From JAPLJU01 sp036725345 (lineage in GTDB: Bacteria; Desulfobacterota; Syntrophia; Syntrophales; UBA2192), in NCBI GenBank assembly GCA_036725345.1, contig DAIMEJ010000015.1:11929-75928 (forward strand): a DNA stretch of 64,000 nt, read 5' to 3'. This document shows, in pieces, positions 44,555 through 54,183 of this stretch. The position numbers and the translations under genes were made by a program. The number at the start of each line of letters is the position of its first letter. Within the stretch, counting starts at the first letter, position 1. The notes below the pieces were generated by a model. That model ran no database searches. It saw only the letters and a program-made list of their open reading frames with translations, and was not told where the DNA came from.

Positions 44555-46276
44555 ATGGCGCATCCTCTCTTTTCGACCTACCTTTATCGTCAGCCCAGAT
44601 CACCACACTTCTTCTTCAGGATACGCATACCCAAGTGGCTCAGGAGGGTTGTCCGTTCGAGGGAACTGAGGTATACCCTCAAGACGGCCGATCTTACGGA
44701 CGCGAAGTATCGGGCCATGCGGCTGGCAAAGACCGCCAAGACACTCTTCGCCCGAATGAGAAAAGGGGAATTCATGGGTGAGATGACCAAAGAAACCATA
44801 GACCGCCTGATGCAGGAAGAGCTGAACAGACTATTGGAGGAGGCTGAAGCAGACAGGGCCGCCACAGTTGTGCCGTGGACGAGAGAACGTCTAGAGAACC
44901 AGGAGTTCGGACTTTGGTATCTGGAGGGGGAGGCTCGAGAGATGCTGGCTCTCAACGACTACAATGAAATCAGCTCCCATGTGGACGAATTGCTTGTAGC
45001 GCATGGGATAGAAGGTGTTGAAAAAGGAGGCGAGACGTACGGAACACTCTGCCGGGAGCTTCTAAAGGTCCATATACGGTTCCTGGAGGTCGAGCAGCGC
45101 AGACTTACAGGGGACTATACAGACGACCTAGGAAAAGAGACATCAATGAAGAAAGCCAGTCAGGATGGCCCCGCCATTCTCTCCGAAGTATCACGACTTC
45201 CTGATTCCGGAGAGAGGTTATCACAGATCATCGAAAAGTTTGCTGAAGAGCGAAAAAGAGCAGGTGTATGGAAACCAAAATCGGAAGTGGAGGTCATGAC
45301 GTCTCTCCATCTTCTGCTGGAGGTGCTTGGAGATGTGCAAGTGGCGGCCATCAGTAACGTCACCATGCGTCACTTCAAGGAGACGCTCTTAAGGCTCCCT
45401 TCTAACCTGAGGAAAAATCCAGCCTACAGAGACAAGTCGATTAAGGAAGTCCTCGCAGCAGGGGTGACGAAACACATGAACCCTTCGACAATCAACAAGC
45501 AACTGGACCGAGCTTCCTCCCTTTTCAAATGGGCGGTGCGTAACGGCTACATGGATCGAAACCCTGCTGAAGGGCTTCAGCTTCCAACGAGCAAGCGAGC
45601 CGATGAGTACAGGGCGGCGTTTGACTCCGATGACCTGAAGAAGATTTTCCACAGCCGTGATTACCTGGAGGACACCCACAAATACGGGTACCGTTTCTGG
45701 CTTCCGGTAATCGCCTTATTTACAGGTATGCGCTTGAACGAGATCTGTCAGTTGCACCTGGAGGACATACACGAAGCCGACGAAGGGGTCTACGTGTTCG
45801 ATGTCCGAGAAAGGAAGGGGGTGACAGACACTAAGACATCTTCAAGTGAACGGCTTGTCCCCCTGCATAATTTTCTGCGGGTTGATCTCAACCTTCCCGA
45901 CTACGTGGCGAAACTGCGGAGCGAGGGACAGACGCGCCTATTTCCGGAACTGAAGAAACGACGCGACGGGTACGGTCAGGCTGCATCCCGATGGTTCTCG
46001 CGCTACAAGGAGCATTGTGGCATTGTCGAGGGGCCAGGGGGGAAGAAGGACTTCCACAGTTTCCGGCACACGGTGTCGAACAAACTGAAGCAGGTGAGTG
46101 CCGAGCATTTTCCGACGCAGGAACTCCTGGGTCATTCGACGGGTTCAATCACGTTCGGAAGGTACGGCAAGAGATACTCACCGAAGTTGCTGAAAGAGCA
46201 GGTTGTAGACAGACTGGTTTACGATATCGACCTGTCTCACTTGAAGAAGTCACGCTTCGTGGTAAACAGCAAATGA
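44555..46276 (+). CDS. Tyrosine recombinase (integrase)
   Basis: A 573-aa phage-type integrase with a long N-terminal arm/core-binding part and the catalytic set: Arg in FTGMRLNEI, HSFRHT, His in LLGHSTGSI, and Tyr in FGRYGK. It lies in the direction of the tRNA-Ala 3' end and marks the left edge of the island; less GC-rich than the genes left of the tRNA. The N-terminal domain resembles the DUF6538 type of larger integrases. Confidence 0.95.
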   Translation: MAHPLFSTYLYRQPRSPHFFFRIRIPKWLRRVVRSRELRYTLKTADLTDAKYRAMRLAKTAKTLFARMRKGEFMGEMTKETIDRLMQEELNRLLEEAEADRAATVVPWTRERLENQEFGLWYLEGEAREMLALNDYNEISSHVDELLVAHGIEGVEKGGETYGTLCRELLKVHIRFLEVEQRRLTGDYTDDLGKETSMKKASQDGPAILSEVSRLPDSGERLSQIIEKFAEERKRAGVWKPKSEVEVMTSLHLLLEVLGDVQVAAISNVTMRHFKETLLRLPSNLRKNPAYRDKSIKEVLAAGVTKHMNPSTINKQLDRASSLFKWAVRNGYMDRNPAEGLQLPTSKRADEYRAAFDSDDLKKIFHSRDYLEDTHKYGYRFWLPVIALFTGMRLNEICQLHLEDIHEADEGVYVFDVRERKGVTDTKTSSSERLVPLHNFLRVDLNLPDYVAKLRSEGQTRLFPELKKRRDGYGQAASRWFSRYKEHCGIVEGPGGKKDFHSFRHTVSNKLKQVSAEHFPTQELLGHSTGSITFGRYGKRYSPKLLKEQVVDRLVYDIDLSHLKKSRFVVNSK

Positions 46277-46305
46277 TTTGTCCTACAGTCGCCCACTTTC
46301 GTGAA

Positions 46306-46719
46306 TTACTCTGACGCAGGGCTGGCCTGAAAGGCAACTACTACACGGGTAGGGTAGTATCCTCCCTCCTCTTTAACATCAAACACTATTGCGTCTGACG
46401 AGAAAAGGTCTTCTGAAATGAGATTTTTGAACAGCTTGATTCCAGTTGGCAGTATTGCTTGCAGGAACCGATTTTCCTCTTCAGGAGTTACTGCGCGTTC
46501 CTCTAGCGGAATAGACCTTGTCTTTTTCAACTTGGACAAGTAGACCGAAGCGAAGGGTACCGTTATAAAATCAAATCCATAGTCATCGACGGCTGGATCT
46601 ACATACACGAAGACAACGTGTTCACAATATGGGTACACAGGTGGGGCGGCCTGATGATTGCAATAGGGGCATTTGATTTCTATCGTGTCTACCACCTGCT
46701 TTTGCCATTCTATCGACAT
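46306..46719 (-). CDS. Hypothetical protein with N-terminal CPYC zinc motif
   Basis: A 137-aa protein that was not recognised. It has an early CPYC pair with a second Cys in YPYCEH, suggesting a small zinc ribbon, and no membrane segment. It ends the minus-strand run that starts at hsdM, 3 nt after the YgjP-like gene, so it is probably cotranscribed with the restriction system. Confidence 0.7.
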   Translation of the reverse strand: MSIEWQKQVVDTIEIKCPYCNHQAAPPVYPYCEHVVFVYVDPAVDDYGFDFITVPFASVYLSKLKKTRSIPLEERAVTPEEENRFLQAILPTGIKLFKNLISEDLFSSDAIVFDVKEEGGYYPTRVVVAFQASPASE

Positions 46720-46722
46720 CTG

Positions 46723-47073
46723 TTAGCTTACCTCAGAGCTATTTTTTGATAATTTCCCTTTGCCCAAGTATGCCCTCAGCAGCGACCTAAAGAGCCTCCC
46801 ATGGTTCGGCACTTTTATATGCACCAGTTCCTCCACAATGACCCGCCGTCGGAATTCCGCAGGTTGAGACAGAAGTTCAGCATTCAAGGTCAACCTGCCT
46901 GCTGTAGAGCAGCTCCCCCACTTGCGTTTCATTGTCCTGATGTGAATCTCCTTCGGCTCCACCTTGATGCGCTTTGCCCAGGCTAACACTTCGGCCTTCA
47001 GAATGTCCCTTGAGATGTCCTTCTCCAGGGGTTTCCAACTTGTTGCCTTGCGTTCGACCCTTTTCTTTCTCAT
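46723..47073 (-). CDS. YgjP/DUF45-type putative metallopeptidase with altered zinc motif
   Basis: A 116-aa protein matching the WGSCSTAGRLTLNAELL block of the YgjP (M48-like) family. The usual HELxHLKVPNH zinc motif here reads EELVHIKVPNH, so the first His of HExxH is Glu. It may therefore be inactive, or use another ligand. The start overlaps the hsdR stop (ATGA), suggesting a working tie to the restriction system. Confidence 0.75.
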   Translation of the reverse strand: MRKKRVERKATSWKPLEKDISRDILKAEVLAWAKRIKVEPKEIHIRTMKRKWGSCSTAGRLTLNAELLSQPAEFRRRVIVEELVHIKVPNHGRLFRSLLRAYLGKGKLSKNSSEVS

Positions 47074-49964
47074 CTTGTCGCTCTCCTCAGCATCTTCAGG
47101 ATGCCCTGAGCCAGATCAACGACACCCTGAACCCCAGCATTGATGAGGGCCTTGTAGAAGGCTTTGCGGACTTCCTGCTCCTGGTGGCTGCTGGTCTGCC
47201 AGTGGGGATACTTCTCGAAGGCCTTCCCAGCTTCTTTGGCTACGGTGTCAGCCTGAGCCACACCTTCCTTCTTGAGCAGCCAATAGACGGCAAAGGACTC
47301 TGGTGAAAGCTCCGTCTCTTTCCGTTCAGCTCGGGCTTTGTTGATCTCCTGTATGAGCCTTCTGAGTTCCTCAAGTGTCTCCAGGGTGGTCTTCTGCCGG
47401 TCCTCGAAGGCCTGGGCTATTTGCTCTGCCTTGTCGCCAATCCCGATGAGATACGGCTCATGGCTTCCCTCTTTGGAGACCAGCTGTTCGATGACCTTGA
47501 GGAGGTTGAAAATCTTCACCGTGTCAGGCTTGTTCTCATTTGCTATGGCTTCAAGTGCCTGCTGGCTCACCTCGAAGATTTTCTGAGGTTCTCTAATTTC
47601 GGGTGTCTGGGTATGTTCCTGCACGAGCTTCGCTGTCTTGCGGAGGAAGCTCTTGTCAATGATGATCCCCCTGTCGTAGCTGCTTTTGACTAGCCTGTAG
47701 ATCGAAACCATGCTTTCAAAGTCCTTCAGGTAGGGTCGCATGAATGGATCAGGCGAAATGATCTCGTGTAGCTCCTCCAGCTCCTTGAAGAACTCGTAGA
47801 ACTCTTCCCGTCTCTCCTTGTCCCTGAAGTGCTCAAGGATTGCCTCGACGGCCTTGTCACCCTTCTTGTCACCAGGAATCGGCAGATAGATAGAGCGTCC
47901 CTTGCCCATCATCTGGTCAAAATGCTCCTTGAGGACATCGAGTCCCTCGATGACCCCCTCCACATCCTGCGAATCGAAGGCCAGAGCCTTCTCCAGCTTC
48001 TCGAAGATACCCACGAAGTCCAGCACAAAGCCGCAGGGCTTCCTTCGACCATCATCATCCTCGTACGGACGATTCACACGGGCAATAGCCTGGAGAAGTA
48101 CATGATCTCTCATGGGTTTGTCGAGGTACATGCAATACAGGATCGGGGCGTCGAAACCCGTGAGGAGCTTTTCGGTGACGATTAGTATCTTGGGTAGCTC
48201 GGTTGGCTTGCGGAATAGCTTACGGACTGACTTCTCCTCTTCATCACTCAGGTTGTACTTCCTTAACCGCTCGACGTCTTTCTTGCCCAGTGAACTGATG
48301 ACGACAGAGGAGTACTCGGGGGGCAGATACCTGTCGAGGGCCTCCTTGTATAAGGCACAGGCTTCACGATCCACTCCGACAAGAAATGCCTTGTAGCCCA
48401 TCGACTCGATGGTTGTTTTGTAATGCTCGCTGACATATCGAGCCACCTTATCTACACGCTCCTCGTTCTTTAGCATATTTCTGAGCGTCACCGCTCGTTC
48501 TAGAACCTTGTTCAATTCCTCGATGTCGCTGACCCCTTCCGCTTCTGCAAGACTGAGGAACTCTTTCTCCAGAGTCTCCCTGTCTACGAGGAGTTCATTC
48601 GGGGCAAGCTGGTAATGCAGGGGAACTGTCGTGCCGTCCTGTACGGACTCCTTGATTGAGTACTTATCGAGGTATCCCTTGACGTCATCCGTTCCGAAGA
48701 CCTTAAAGGTACCCTTCCCGTAGGCCGTTCTGTCTATAGGTGTCCCCGTAAAGCCGATGTAGGTCGCATTGGGCAGTGCACCCATAAGATAGTTCCCCAG
48801 GTCACCGCCTGTTGTCCTGTGGGCCTCATCCACGAGCACAAAGACGTTATCCCTGGTGTTGATCTTCTCAGGGATGTCATCGAACTTGTGAATCATTGAA
48901 ACGATGAGTCCCCTCCGGTCTGATCCCAGAAGTTCTCTCAGGTGCTTCTTCGACCCTGCGACCTCACAGCGACCAAATCCGACAGCCTCTAGGTTACCAA
49001 AGAGTTGCGCTTCCAGTTCATTGCGGTCAACTAACATAAGGACAGTGGGGTTTCCGAAAGCAGGGTCTTCTATCAGCCTCTTGGCGACCGTGATCATCGT
49101 GTATGTCTTGCCACTGCCTTGAGTATGCCAGATGAGTCCCCGCCGCTTCTCAGACTCAAGAGCACGCTGGATGCACCTCTCGGCGGCACGCATCTGGTGG
49201 GGCCTGAGGACGCTCTTCTCAAGTTCCCCATCCTTGCGAGTAAAGAGGATAAACTCTGTGACGGCACGAAGCACACGACGGGGTGCTATGAAGGTCTTCA
49301 CCAGGGTTTCGTAATCCCCGGCTTGCTCGTCTCGCCAGTTAAAGAGACCCTTTCGGCTGAGACTCCAGGTCGCCCCGTAGAAGAAGTGTACAAGGTGAGT
49401 CAGGCAGTGGAGTTGAAGGATGGCCAGAAGTTCAGGTCCCTTCTTGTGGTAGTAACGGATGTCGTCCAGGGCTTCAGCAATGCCTTCCATCTTGTGGGAG
49501 GCTTTGGTTTCGCCCACTATCACTGGCACGCCGTTGACAAAAAGAACAAGGTCATTGCGGATGTCAGGCGGTACACCGTTCGAGAAGGTGAACTCATCGG
49601 TAATGTGGAAGGTATTAGCCTCAATGTTTACCGGATCGAGTAGCCTGATGTTTCGTTCTCTTTTTTCGTGCTCAACGAAAACTGTTTTGATGCCCTTGAG
49701 GTACTCCCAGGAAGATAGGTTGCCCTCAACATTGGGTCGGACACGGAACAGGCGGTCACGGACTTGCTCGGCCTTTGTGTGGTCAACAATACCGAGGTTG
49801 AGTTTCTGGAGTTGGTCCACAAGGATACTGTCTAAGAAGGGACTCGTGATGCCGCCACGGCGGAGAGTAAGAGTCTGCTCGGGATTCAAGTAGGTCCACC
49901 CCGCATCCTCGGCGTACCGGAGGAACGGATTCTGCACGGCTTGTTTTTCACCGCCGATGGGCAT
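47070..49964 (-). CDS. hsdR: Type I restriction enzyme, R subunit
   Basis: A 964-aa motor/nuclease subunit. The N-terminal nuclease region shows a GETKASH motif of the PD-ExK type (VIVGETK). The helicase core has TQGSGKTYTMI and VDEAHRTTGG, with VTEKLLTGFDAP and a QAIARVNRPY motif VI. The C-terminal helical part is long. It cuts DNA distant from unmodified sites with HsdM and HsdS. Confidence 0.95.
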   Translation of the reverse strand: MPIGGEKQAVQNPFLRYAEDAGWTYLNPEQTLTLRRGGITSPFLDSILVDQLQKLNLGIVDHTKAEQVRDRLFRVRPNVEGNLSSWEYLKGIKTVFVEHEKRERNIRLLDPVNIEANTFHITDEFTFSNGVPPDIRNDLVLFVNGVPVIVGETKASHKMEGIAEALDDIRYYHKKGPELLAILQLHCLTHLVHFFYGATWSLSRKGLFNWRDEQAGDYETLVKTFIAPRRVLRAVTEFILFTRKDGELEKSVLRPHQMRAAERCIQRALESEKRRGLIWHTQGSGKTYTMITVAKRLIEDPAFGNPTVLMLVDRNELEAQLFGNLEAVGFGRCEVAGSKKHLRELLGSDRRGLIVSMIHKFDDIPEKINTRDNVFVLVDEAHRTTGGDLGNYLMGALPNATYIGFTGTPIDRTAYGKGTFKVFGTDDVKGYLDKYSIKESVQDGTTVPLHYQLAPNELLVDRETLEKEFLSLAEAEGVSDIEELNKVLERAVTLRNMLKNEERVDKVARYVSEHYKTTIESMGYKAFLVGVDREACALYKEALDRYLPPEYSSVVISSLGKKDVERLRKYNLSDEEEKSVRKLFRKPTELPKILIVTEKLLTGFDAPILYCMYLDKPMRDHVLLQAIARVNRPYEDDDGRRKPCGFVLDFVGIFEKLEKALAFDSQDVEGVIEGLDVLKEHFDQMMGKGRSIYLPIPGDKKGDKAVEAILEHFRDKERREEFYEFFKELEELHEIISPDPFMRPYLKDFESMVSIYRLVKSSYDRGIIIDKSFLRKTAKLVQEHTQTPEIREPQKIFEVSQQALEAIANENKPDTVKIFNLLKVIEQLVSKEGSHEPYLIGIGDKAEQIAQAFEDRQKTTLETLEELRRLIQEINKARAERKETELSPESFAVYWLLKKEGVAQADTVAKEAGKAFEKYPHWQTSSHQEQEVRKAFYKALINAGVQGVVDLAQGILKMLRRATR

Positions 49965-51241
49965 CAGGCTGACTCCTTGAGTTCGGGAAGGTCAAGAGTA
50001 TTAACACGGATCTTACCAGTTGTAAGGTTCTGAACAAGGGAACTTAACATAGCAGATAGGGTGAGCGCTCTTTTGTGCAGATTAGCCAATTTTTCATCAC
50101 TGGCAGCCAACATAGTTATTATTTGTCGTTGATCATCTTTAGGCGGTAAAGGAACGATTAAATTCTTTAGGACGGGAATGTTTACACCACCTTTTAGCCG
50201 TCCTCCCTTCGCTGCATTTATCTGCCTCCAATAAATATCAGATTTAGTGTAATGATAGAGATAGCCGGAACTTACATTTTCCTTTGCTCGAATGCAAATT
50301 AGATACGAGGCAAAGACAGCGACGGGCGGATTCTTAACAAAAAAGGTTTTACCGGTTGTCGCTCCTATCCTTGCCACCATAATGTCGTCGGATTTCAAGC
50401 GGCATTTTTCGAAGTCTGATTTGTCACATTTACAGTACGGCACACTTTCCCACGTTACGGTACCGTCCTGAATGTCAGTAATTCGAAGAAACTTTGGACC
50501 AACCTGTTCTAAAGCAGCACTTGCCGTAAGGCCATACTTCGGTTTCTCAATCAAATTACCTAAATTTGAGATTTCCCAATGTGATGGAATTGAACCAATC
50601 TCAGACTCCTGCAATTCAACTTTATCGGCTTCCCGAAATGGCACTGGTCCATAAGTAAACAAGTGTTGCATGAGACTCTGCTTCAATTGCTTCGCAGCCT
50701 CAATAACCTTTTCTGTAGTTTCCTTCGCTAGCTGCGCTGTCCGAAGTACTTGAGCAATGACACGTTGTTCGTTGAGAGGCGGGAGATCAATCTTGATTGC
50801 GAGAAAATCTTCTTTCTTAATTGACCGGCGACGATTCACTGCTCCAGAAGAAAGTTGATTGTAAGCCGTAATTAGTTTATCGGTTCGTAGAATGAAATCT
50901 AAGTAACCACCGTCATCTTCGATTCTCTTAAATGTTGGATAGACTGGGCTAACAACACCTGGTTCGGTTCTTCGTAATGCGTGAACAGCACCTTCCCAAA
51001 TCACGTAGGGATTGTAGACGATCCATCCAGGTTGAACAATTTTGTATTTTGAGATATCTTCCGTAGCTACTCTTTTGTCAAATCGTTCTGACTGGGGAAT
51101 CAATCCCCAATTCTTCGTAAGAGAAAGCACCTCTAAGTTCTTAGCCTCGTCAGCAGATACGTCCCGGACACGGGTGTCTACTTCATCTAATAGATCTCCA
51201 AGTCGAGTGTATTTCCATGTGGATTCAGTAAGCCCCTCCAT
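49964..51241 (-). CDS. hsdS: Type I restriction enzyme, specificity subunit
   Basis: A 425-aa DNA-recognition subunit with two target-recognition domains: the first to about residue 190, the second about 200-410, separated by helical spacers with LPPLNEQRVIAQVL and LPPKDDQRQIITML. The start at 51241 has AAAGG upstream and lies 5 nt after hsdM; it overlaps hsdR by one nucleotide. TRDs are the fast-evolving part and set the target sequence, which cannot be deduced. Confidence 0.93.
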   Translation of the reverse strand: MEGLTESTWKYTRLGDLLDEVDTRVRDVSADEAKNLEVLSLTKNWGLIPQSERFDKRVATEDISKYKIVQPGWIVYNPYVIWEGAVHALRRTEPGVVSPVYPTFKRIEDDGGYLDFILRTDKLITAYNQLSSGAVNRRRSIKKEDFLAIKIDLPPLNEQRVIAQVLRTAQLAKETTEKVIEAAKQLKQSLMQHLFTYGPVPFREADKVELQESEIGSIPSHWEISNLGNLIEKPKYGLTASAALEQVGPKFLRITDIQDGTVTWESVPYCKCDKSDFEKCRLKSDDIMVARIGATTGKTFFVKNPPVAVFASYLICIRAKENVSSGYLYHYTKSDIYWRQINAAKGGRLKGGVNIPVLKNLIVPLPPKDDQRQIITMLAASDEKLANLHKRALTLSAMLSSLVQNLTTGKIRVNTLDLPELKESA

Positions 51242-51245
51242 TTTT

Positions 51246-52850
51246 CTACCTTTCAAAACCAAGCTTTCTTAGTACGTCGTCCAACTTCTTATCTGCCTCT
51301 TGACGTTCTTCTTCAGCTTCTGCAAGTAATACTACCGCTTCATCCAACGGCAACACTTCGGCCTCTACACCAGTTGACACGTAGCGACTTGGTGCAAGGT
51401 TATAGTCGTTCTTGGCTGCAATCTCCTTTGTGATGACGGTCGAGAGAGCATCCTCGGTTTTCCACTCATGATACGCCCTCGCGATCTGCTCAATATGGCT
51501 ATCCTCAAGGAAATTCTTTGGGCGGCCCTTGAAGAAGAGCTTATTGGCGTTGATGAGTAGGATTTCTCCCGGGTGCTTCTTCTTACGATTCAGGACCATC
51601 ACGATGCCTGGAGCAGTGGTGTTGTAAAACAAGTTGTCGGGTAGAAGCAATACTGCCTCAATTAGATCAGCCTCAACAAATGCTTTACGAATGTCCCTCT
51701 CTTTATTGGAACCTTGGTTGCCGCTCCCTCGACTGACAGCCCCGGTGTCCAAAACAACTGCAATTCTTCCGTTAGGCTTCAGGCTCGACACCATGTGTTG
51801 CACCCAGCCCCAGTCCGCAGTAGATGAGGGGGGAACGCCTCGACCGAACCTCTCGTAGGTATCTCCCTCGTAAGTCTTGGCGTCGAACTTCTGGTTCCAC
51901 ATGGGATTTGCTGTCACGATGTCAAATTGCCGCAACCGGCCATCACCCTCGGTAAACACTGGTCTATGCATCGTATCACCCAACGCTATCTCGGCTTCCA
52001 TGTCGTGGATGAAGGCATTCATGCGGCTCATAGCGAAGGTAGACGGATTGATCTCCTGGCCGTAGACCTTGAGAGGGGCGACACTAGAGGGGAGCTTGAG
52101 GTGACCGTTTTGTTGTTTACCTCTCGTTTCCAGTAGTCTCAGGTGACATTTGATGAGAAGACCGCCTGATCCGCAGCAGGGGTCATACACGGTCATCCCT
52201 GGCTGAGGCTCAAGGATGCGAGCCATAGTCACTGCGACTTCTCGTGGCGTGTAGAACTCCCCGGCGCTCTGACCCTGACCTTCAGCAAATTTCCGAAGGA
52301 GGTACTCGTAGGCTCTACCCAGGATGTCCGGCTCAACATCATCGAGACCCAGCCTGTAGTTCGGGTTATTGAGGATTTGAACTAGGGATGCCAACCGCCC
52401 GTCGTCCACGATGCGCTGACCCGCTGCCGTGGCATTGAAGTCTGTTACATCGATGACTCCGGAAAGGCGTGGGTTATCTCTAGAGATGGCTCTCACAGCG
52501 TCAGTGAGAGACTGCCCCAGTCCCGTCGTGATTGTCGCAATGTTCTGCCATCGGGCTTTCTCTGGGACATAGAAACGGACTAGTTTGTGGTCCTGCTCTA
52601 CCAGTTTGGCGGCAGTTTTCTTGTCGCCGAACTCGGATGCCAATCGTGAGACCTCGTCGTCGAAAACGTCAGATAGGCGCTTCAGAAAGATCAGCGGCAG
52701 GATATAGTCTTTGAACTTCGGAGCATCCAGTGGACCTCGGATTACACAGGCCGCTTCCCAGAGCCAGTTTTCAAGGGCTGGTGCATCGAGATGTTTATGG
52801 TTTGCATTGTTTGAGGACTTTGACGTAGATGGGCTGTTAGACTTTTTCAT
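51246..52850 (-). CDS. hsdM: Type I restriction enzyme, modification subunit
   Basis: A 534-aa adenine-N6 methyltransferase with the HsdM helical N-domain, SAM motif I DPCCGSGGLLIK and catalytic NPMW (variant of NPPY/F). The N-terminus is Ser/Asn/Lys rich. The ATG at 52850 follows GGGGAGG; an in-frame ATG at 52949 is possible but less supported. It starts the hsdM-hsdS-hsdR operon. Confidence 0.94.
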   Translation of the reverse strand: MKKSNSPSTSKSSNNANHKHLDAPALENWLWEAACVIRGPLDAPKFKDYILPLIFLKRLSDVFDDEVSRLASEFGDKKTAAKLVEQDHKLVRFYVPEKARWQNIATITTGLGQSLTDAVRAISRDNPRLSGVIDVTDFNATAAGQRIVDDGRLASLVQILNNPNYRLGLDDVEPDILGRAYEYLLRKFAEGQGQSAGEFYTPREVAVTMARILEPQPGMTVYDPCCGSGGLLIKCHLRLLETRGKQQNGHLKLPSSVAPLKVYGQEINPSTFAMSRMNAFIHDMEAEIALGDTMHRPVFTEGDGRLRQFDIVTANPMWNQKFDAKTYEGDTYERFGRGVPPSSTADWGWVQHMVSSLKPNGRIAVVLDTGAVSRGSGNQGSNKERDIRKAFVEADLIEAVLLLPDNLFYNTTAPGIVMVLNRKKKHPGEILLINANKLFFKGRPKNFLEDSHIEQIARAYHEWKTEDALSTVITKEIAAKNDYNLAPSRYVSTGVEAEVLPLDEAVVLLAEAEEERQEADKKLDDVLRKLGFER

Positions 52851-53017
52851 CAACCTCCCCCCTCTGGTTGATACCCTTGTCGGGTCTTCATTTGAACCCT
52901 TCGATGCTGGTCTGGGTTCTTGAATAATAAATTTTGAGAAGGAATGCAAGGGAACACCTTCCTTCTCTAGAGGAAATGAACTGTGCGACTAAGTACTCAA
53001 TATATAACAGTTATATC

Positions 53018-53046
53018 TTGACACGAGATACTGAACCGCCTATAGA
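53018..53046 (+). promoter_or_regulatory. Promoter for the two following small genes
   Basis: TTGACA, 17-nt spacer, TATAGA, 116 nt upstream of the ATG at 53163. The 312-nt gap 52851-53162 contains nothing else recognised. Confidence 0.65.
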
Positions 53047-53162
53047 CAGATGCCAGGTATATTTCTTTCAGTAGTCACATCGATAAACACCATATCTTAA
53101 TCTGCTGCGCTCAGGCTGTTGGGAAACGTAACTGAGTATCTAAATCTAAGGAAGTGATTCGC

Positions 53163-53534
53163 ATGGCAATCCGCAGGGCAACCAGAAATAGAAGCCGTAA
53201 ATTTCTTTCATTCCTCAAGAAGATCAATGATCATGGTCTTTATCAAGCGCTCTACTATGCTGGAGAAGGAGATGTATGCGATGCTGCAATTACTTTAGCA
53301 AACAAGCTGAGCAAAAAGGGATTTCAACTTACTTCTTATCAGAGTAGGAGTTTCAGAAATAATTTTGATCGGTGCTGGGCAGTTTATGAAAAGAGAAAAG
53401 GAAGGCCTCGTGAATACAGAAAATGCCTGTATTGTAGTAAACCATTTTATAATATTGGGAACACTAAGGTGTGTGGTGGATATAAGGAATTAATGGCTTT
53501 CGAGAATAAATTGAAAGTTAATCGCAGAATATGA
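53163..53534 (+). CDS. Unrecognised small protein with C-terminal zinc knuckle-like motif
   Basis: A 123-aa basic protein that was not recognised. The C-terminal part has CLYCSKPF with a third Cys in KVCGG, a zinc-ribbon-like arrangement. AAGGA lies before the ATG; an in-frame GTG at 53154 is the alternative. It overlaps the DUF4145 gene by 4 nt (ATGA), so the two are cotranscribed and likely act together. Confidence 0.65.
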   Translation: MAIRRATRNRSRKFLSFLKKINDHGLYQALYYAGEGDVCDAAITLANKLSKKGFQLTSYQSRSFRNNFDRCWAVYEKRKGRPREYRKCLYCSKPFYNIGNTKVCGGYKELMAFENKLKVNRRI

Positions 53535-54172
53535 TTGACGAGCAAGAGAACAAAATCGAATGGGTGCACTGCAATCAGTGTCTCAGACATACAAGACATG
53601 AGGTTGTGACCAATCGAGTACTAAAGGAGTCGGAAGATAATCCGGAGTTCATGATTGACTGGTACACAACCTACACGCTGCTTGAATGCCGTGGTTGCGG
53701 TTCGATGACCCTGCGACGCCGCGTGATCTCGGAGGATATAGATTTCGATGAGACAGATTACTACCCCCCTCAGATCTCGCGTCAGATACCACGTTGGCAT
53801 CATGAATTACCGACTGAATTTAGTTCGCTGATGAAGGAAGTTTACACTGCCCTCCATGCAAACAGCACGCGTCTCGCTCTTATGGGTGCACGAGCGCTGG
53901 TCGATCTTTTTATGAACTCCACGATTGGCGACATTGGAGGTTTCCGACAGAAACTTCAGAAGCTCGTCAATGATGGATATCTTAGCAGTAAAAACAGGGA
54001 AATTCTCGAACCGGCTCTTGATGCCGGACACGCGGCCACACATCGAGCACATACCCCTAGTGCAGAAGATGTGGGCCGAGTGTTCGACATCGTGGAGAAC
54101 CTGATCCAGACCCTCGTGCTAAAGGAGAAGGCTAAAGAACTTAAGAAACACACACCCAAAAGGAAGGTCTAA
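53531..54172 (+). CDS. DUF4145 domain protein
   Basis: A 213-aa protein with CNQCLRHT and CRGCGS zinc ribbon pairs at the N-terminus and a helical DUF4145 domain (YTALHANSTRLALMGARALVDLF, DAGHAATHRAHTPSAEDVGRVFDIVENLI). The domain is often found next to, or in, restriction and anti-phage genes; its role here is unproven, though it is directly behind the type I system on the other strand. Confidence 0.75.
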   Translation: MIDEQENKIEWVHCNQCLRHTRHEVVTNRVLKESEDNPEFMIDWYTTYTLLECRGCGSMTLRRRVISEDIDFDETDYYPPQISRQIPRWHHELPTEFSSLMKEVYTALHANSTRLALMGARALVDLFMNSTIGDIGGFRQKLQKLVNDGYLSSKNREILEPALDAGHAATHRAHTPSAEDVGRVFDIVENLIQTLVLKEKAKELKKHTPKRKV

Positions 54173-54183
54173 TACCGTCCAAC

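Noticed and set aside
51825..51850. Sequence resembling the reverse of the tRNA-Ala 3' end
   Set aside because: The match is partial and lies inside the hsdM coding sequence, so it is not a credible attachment site.
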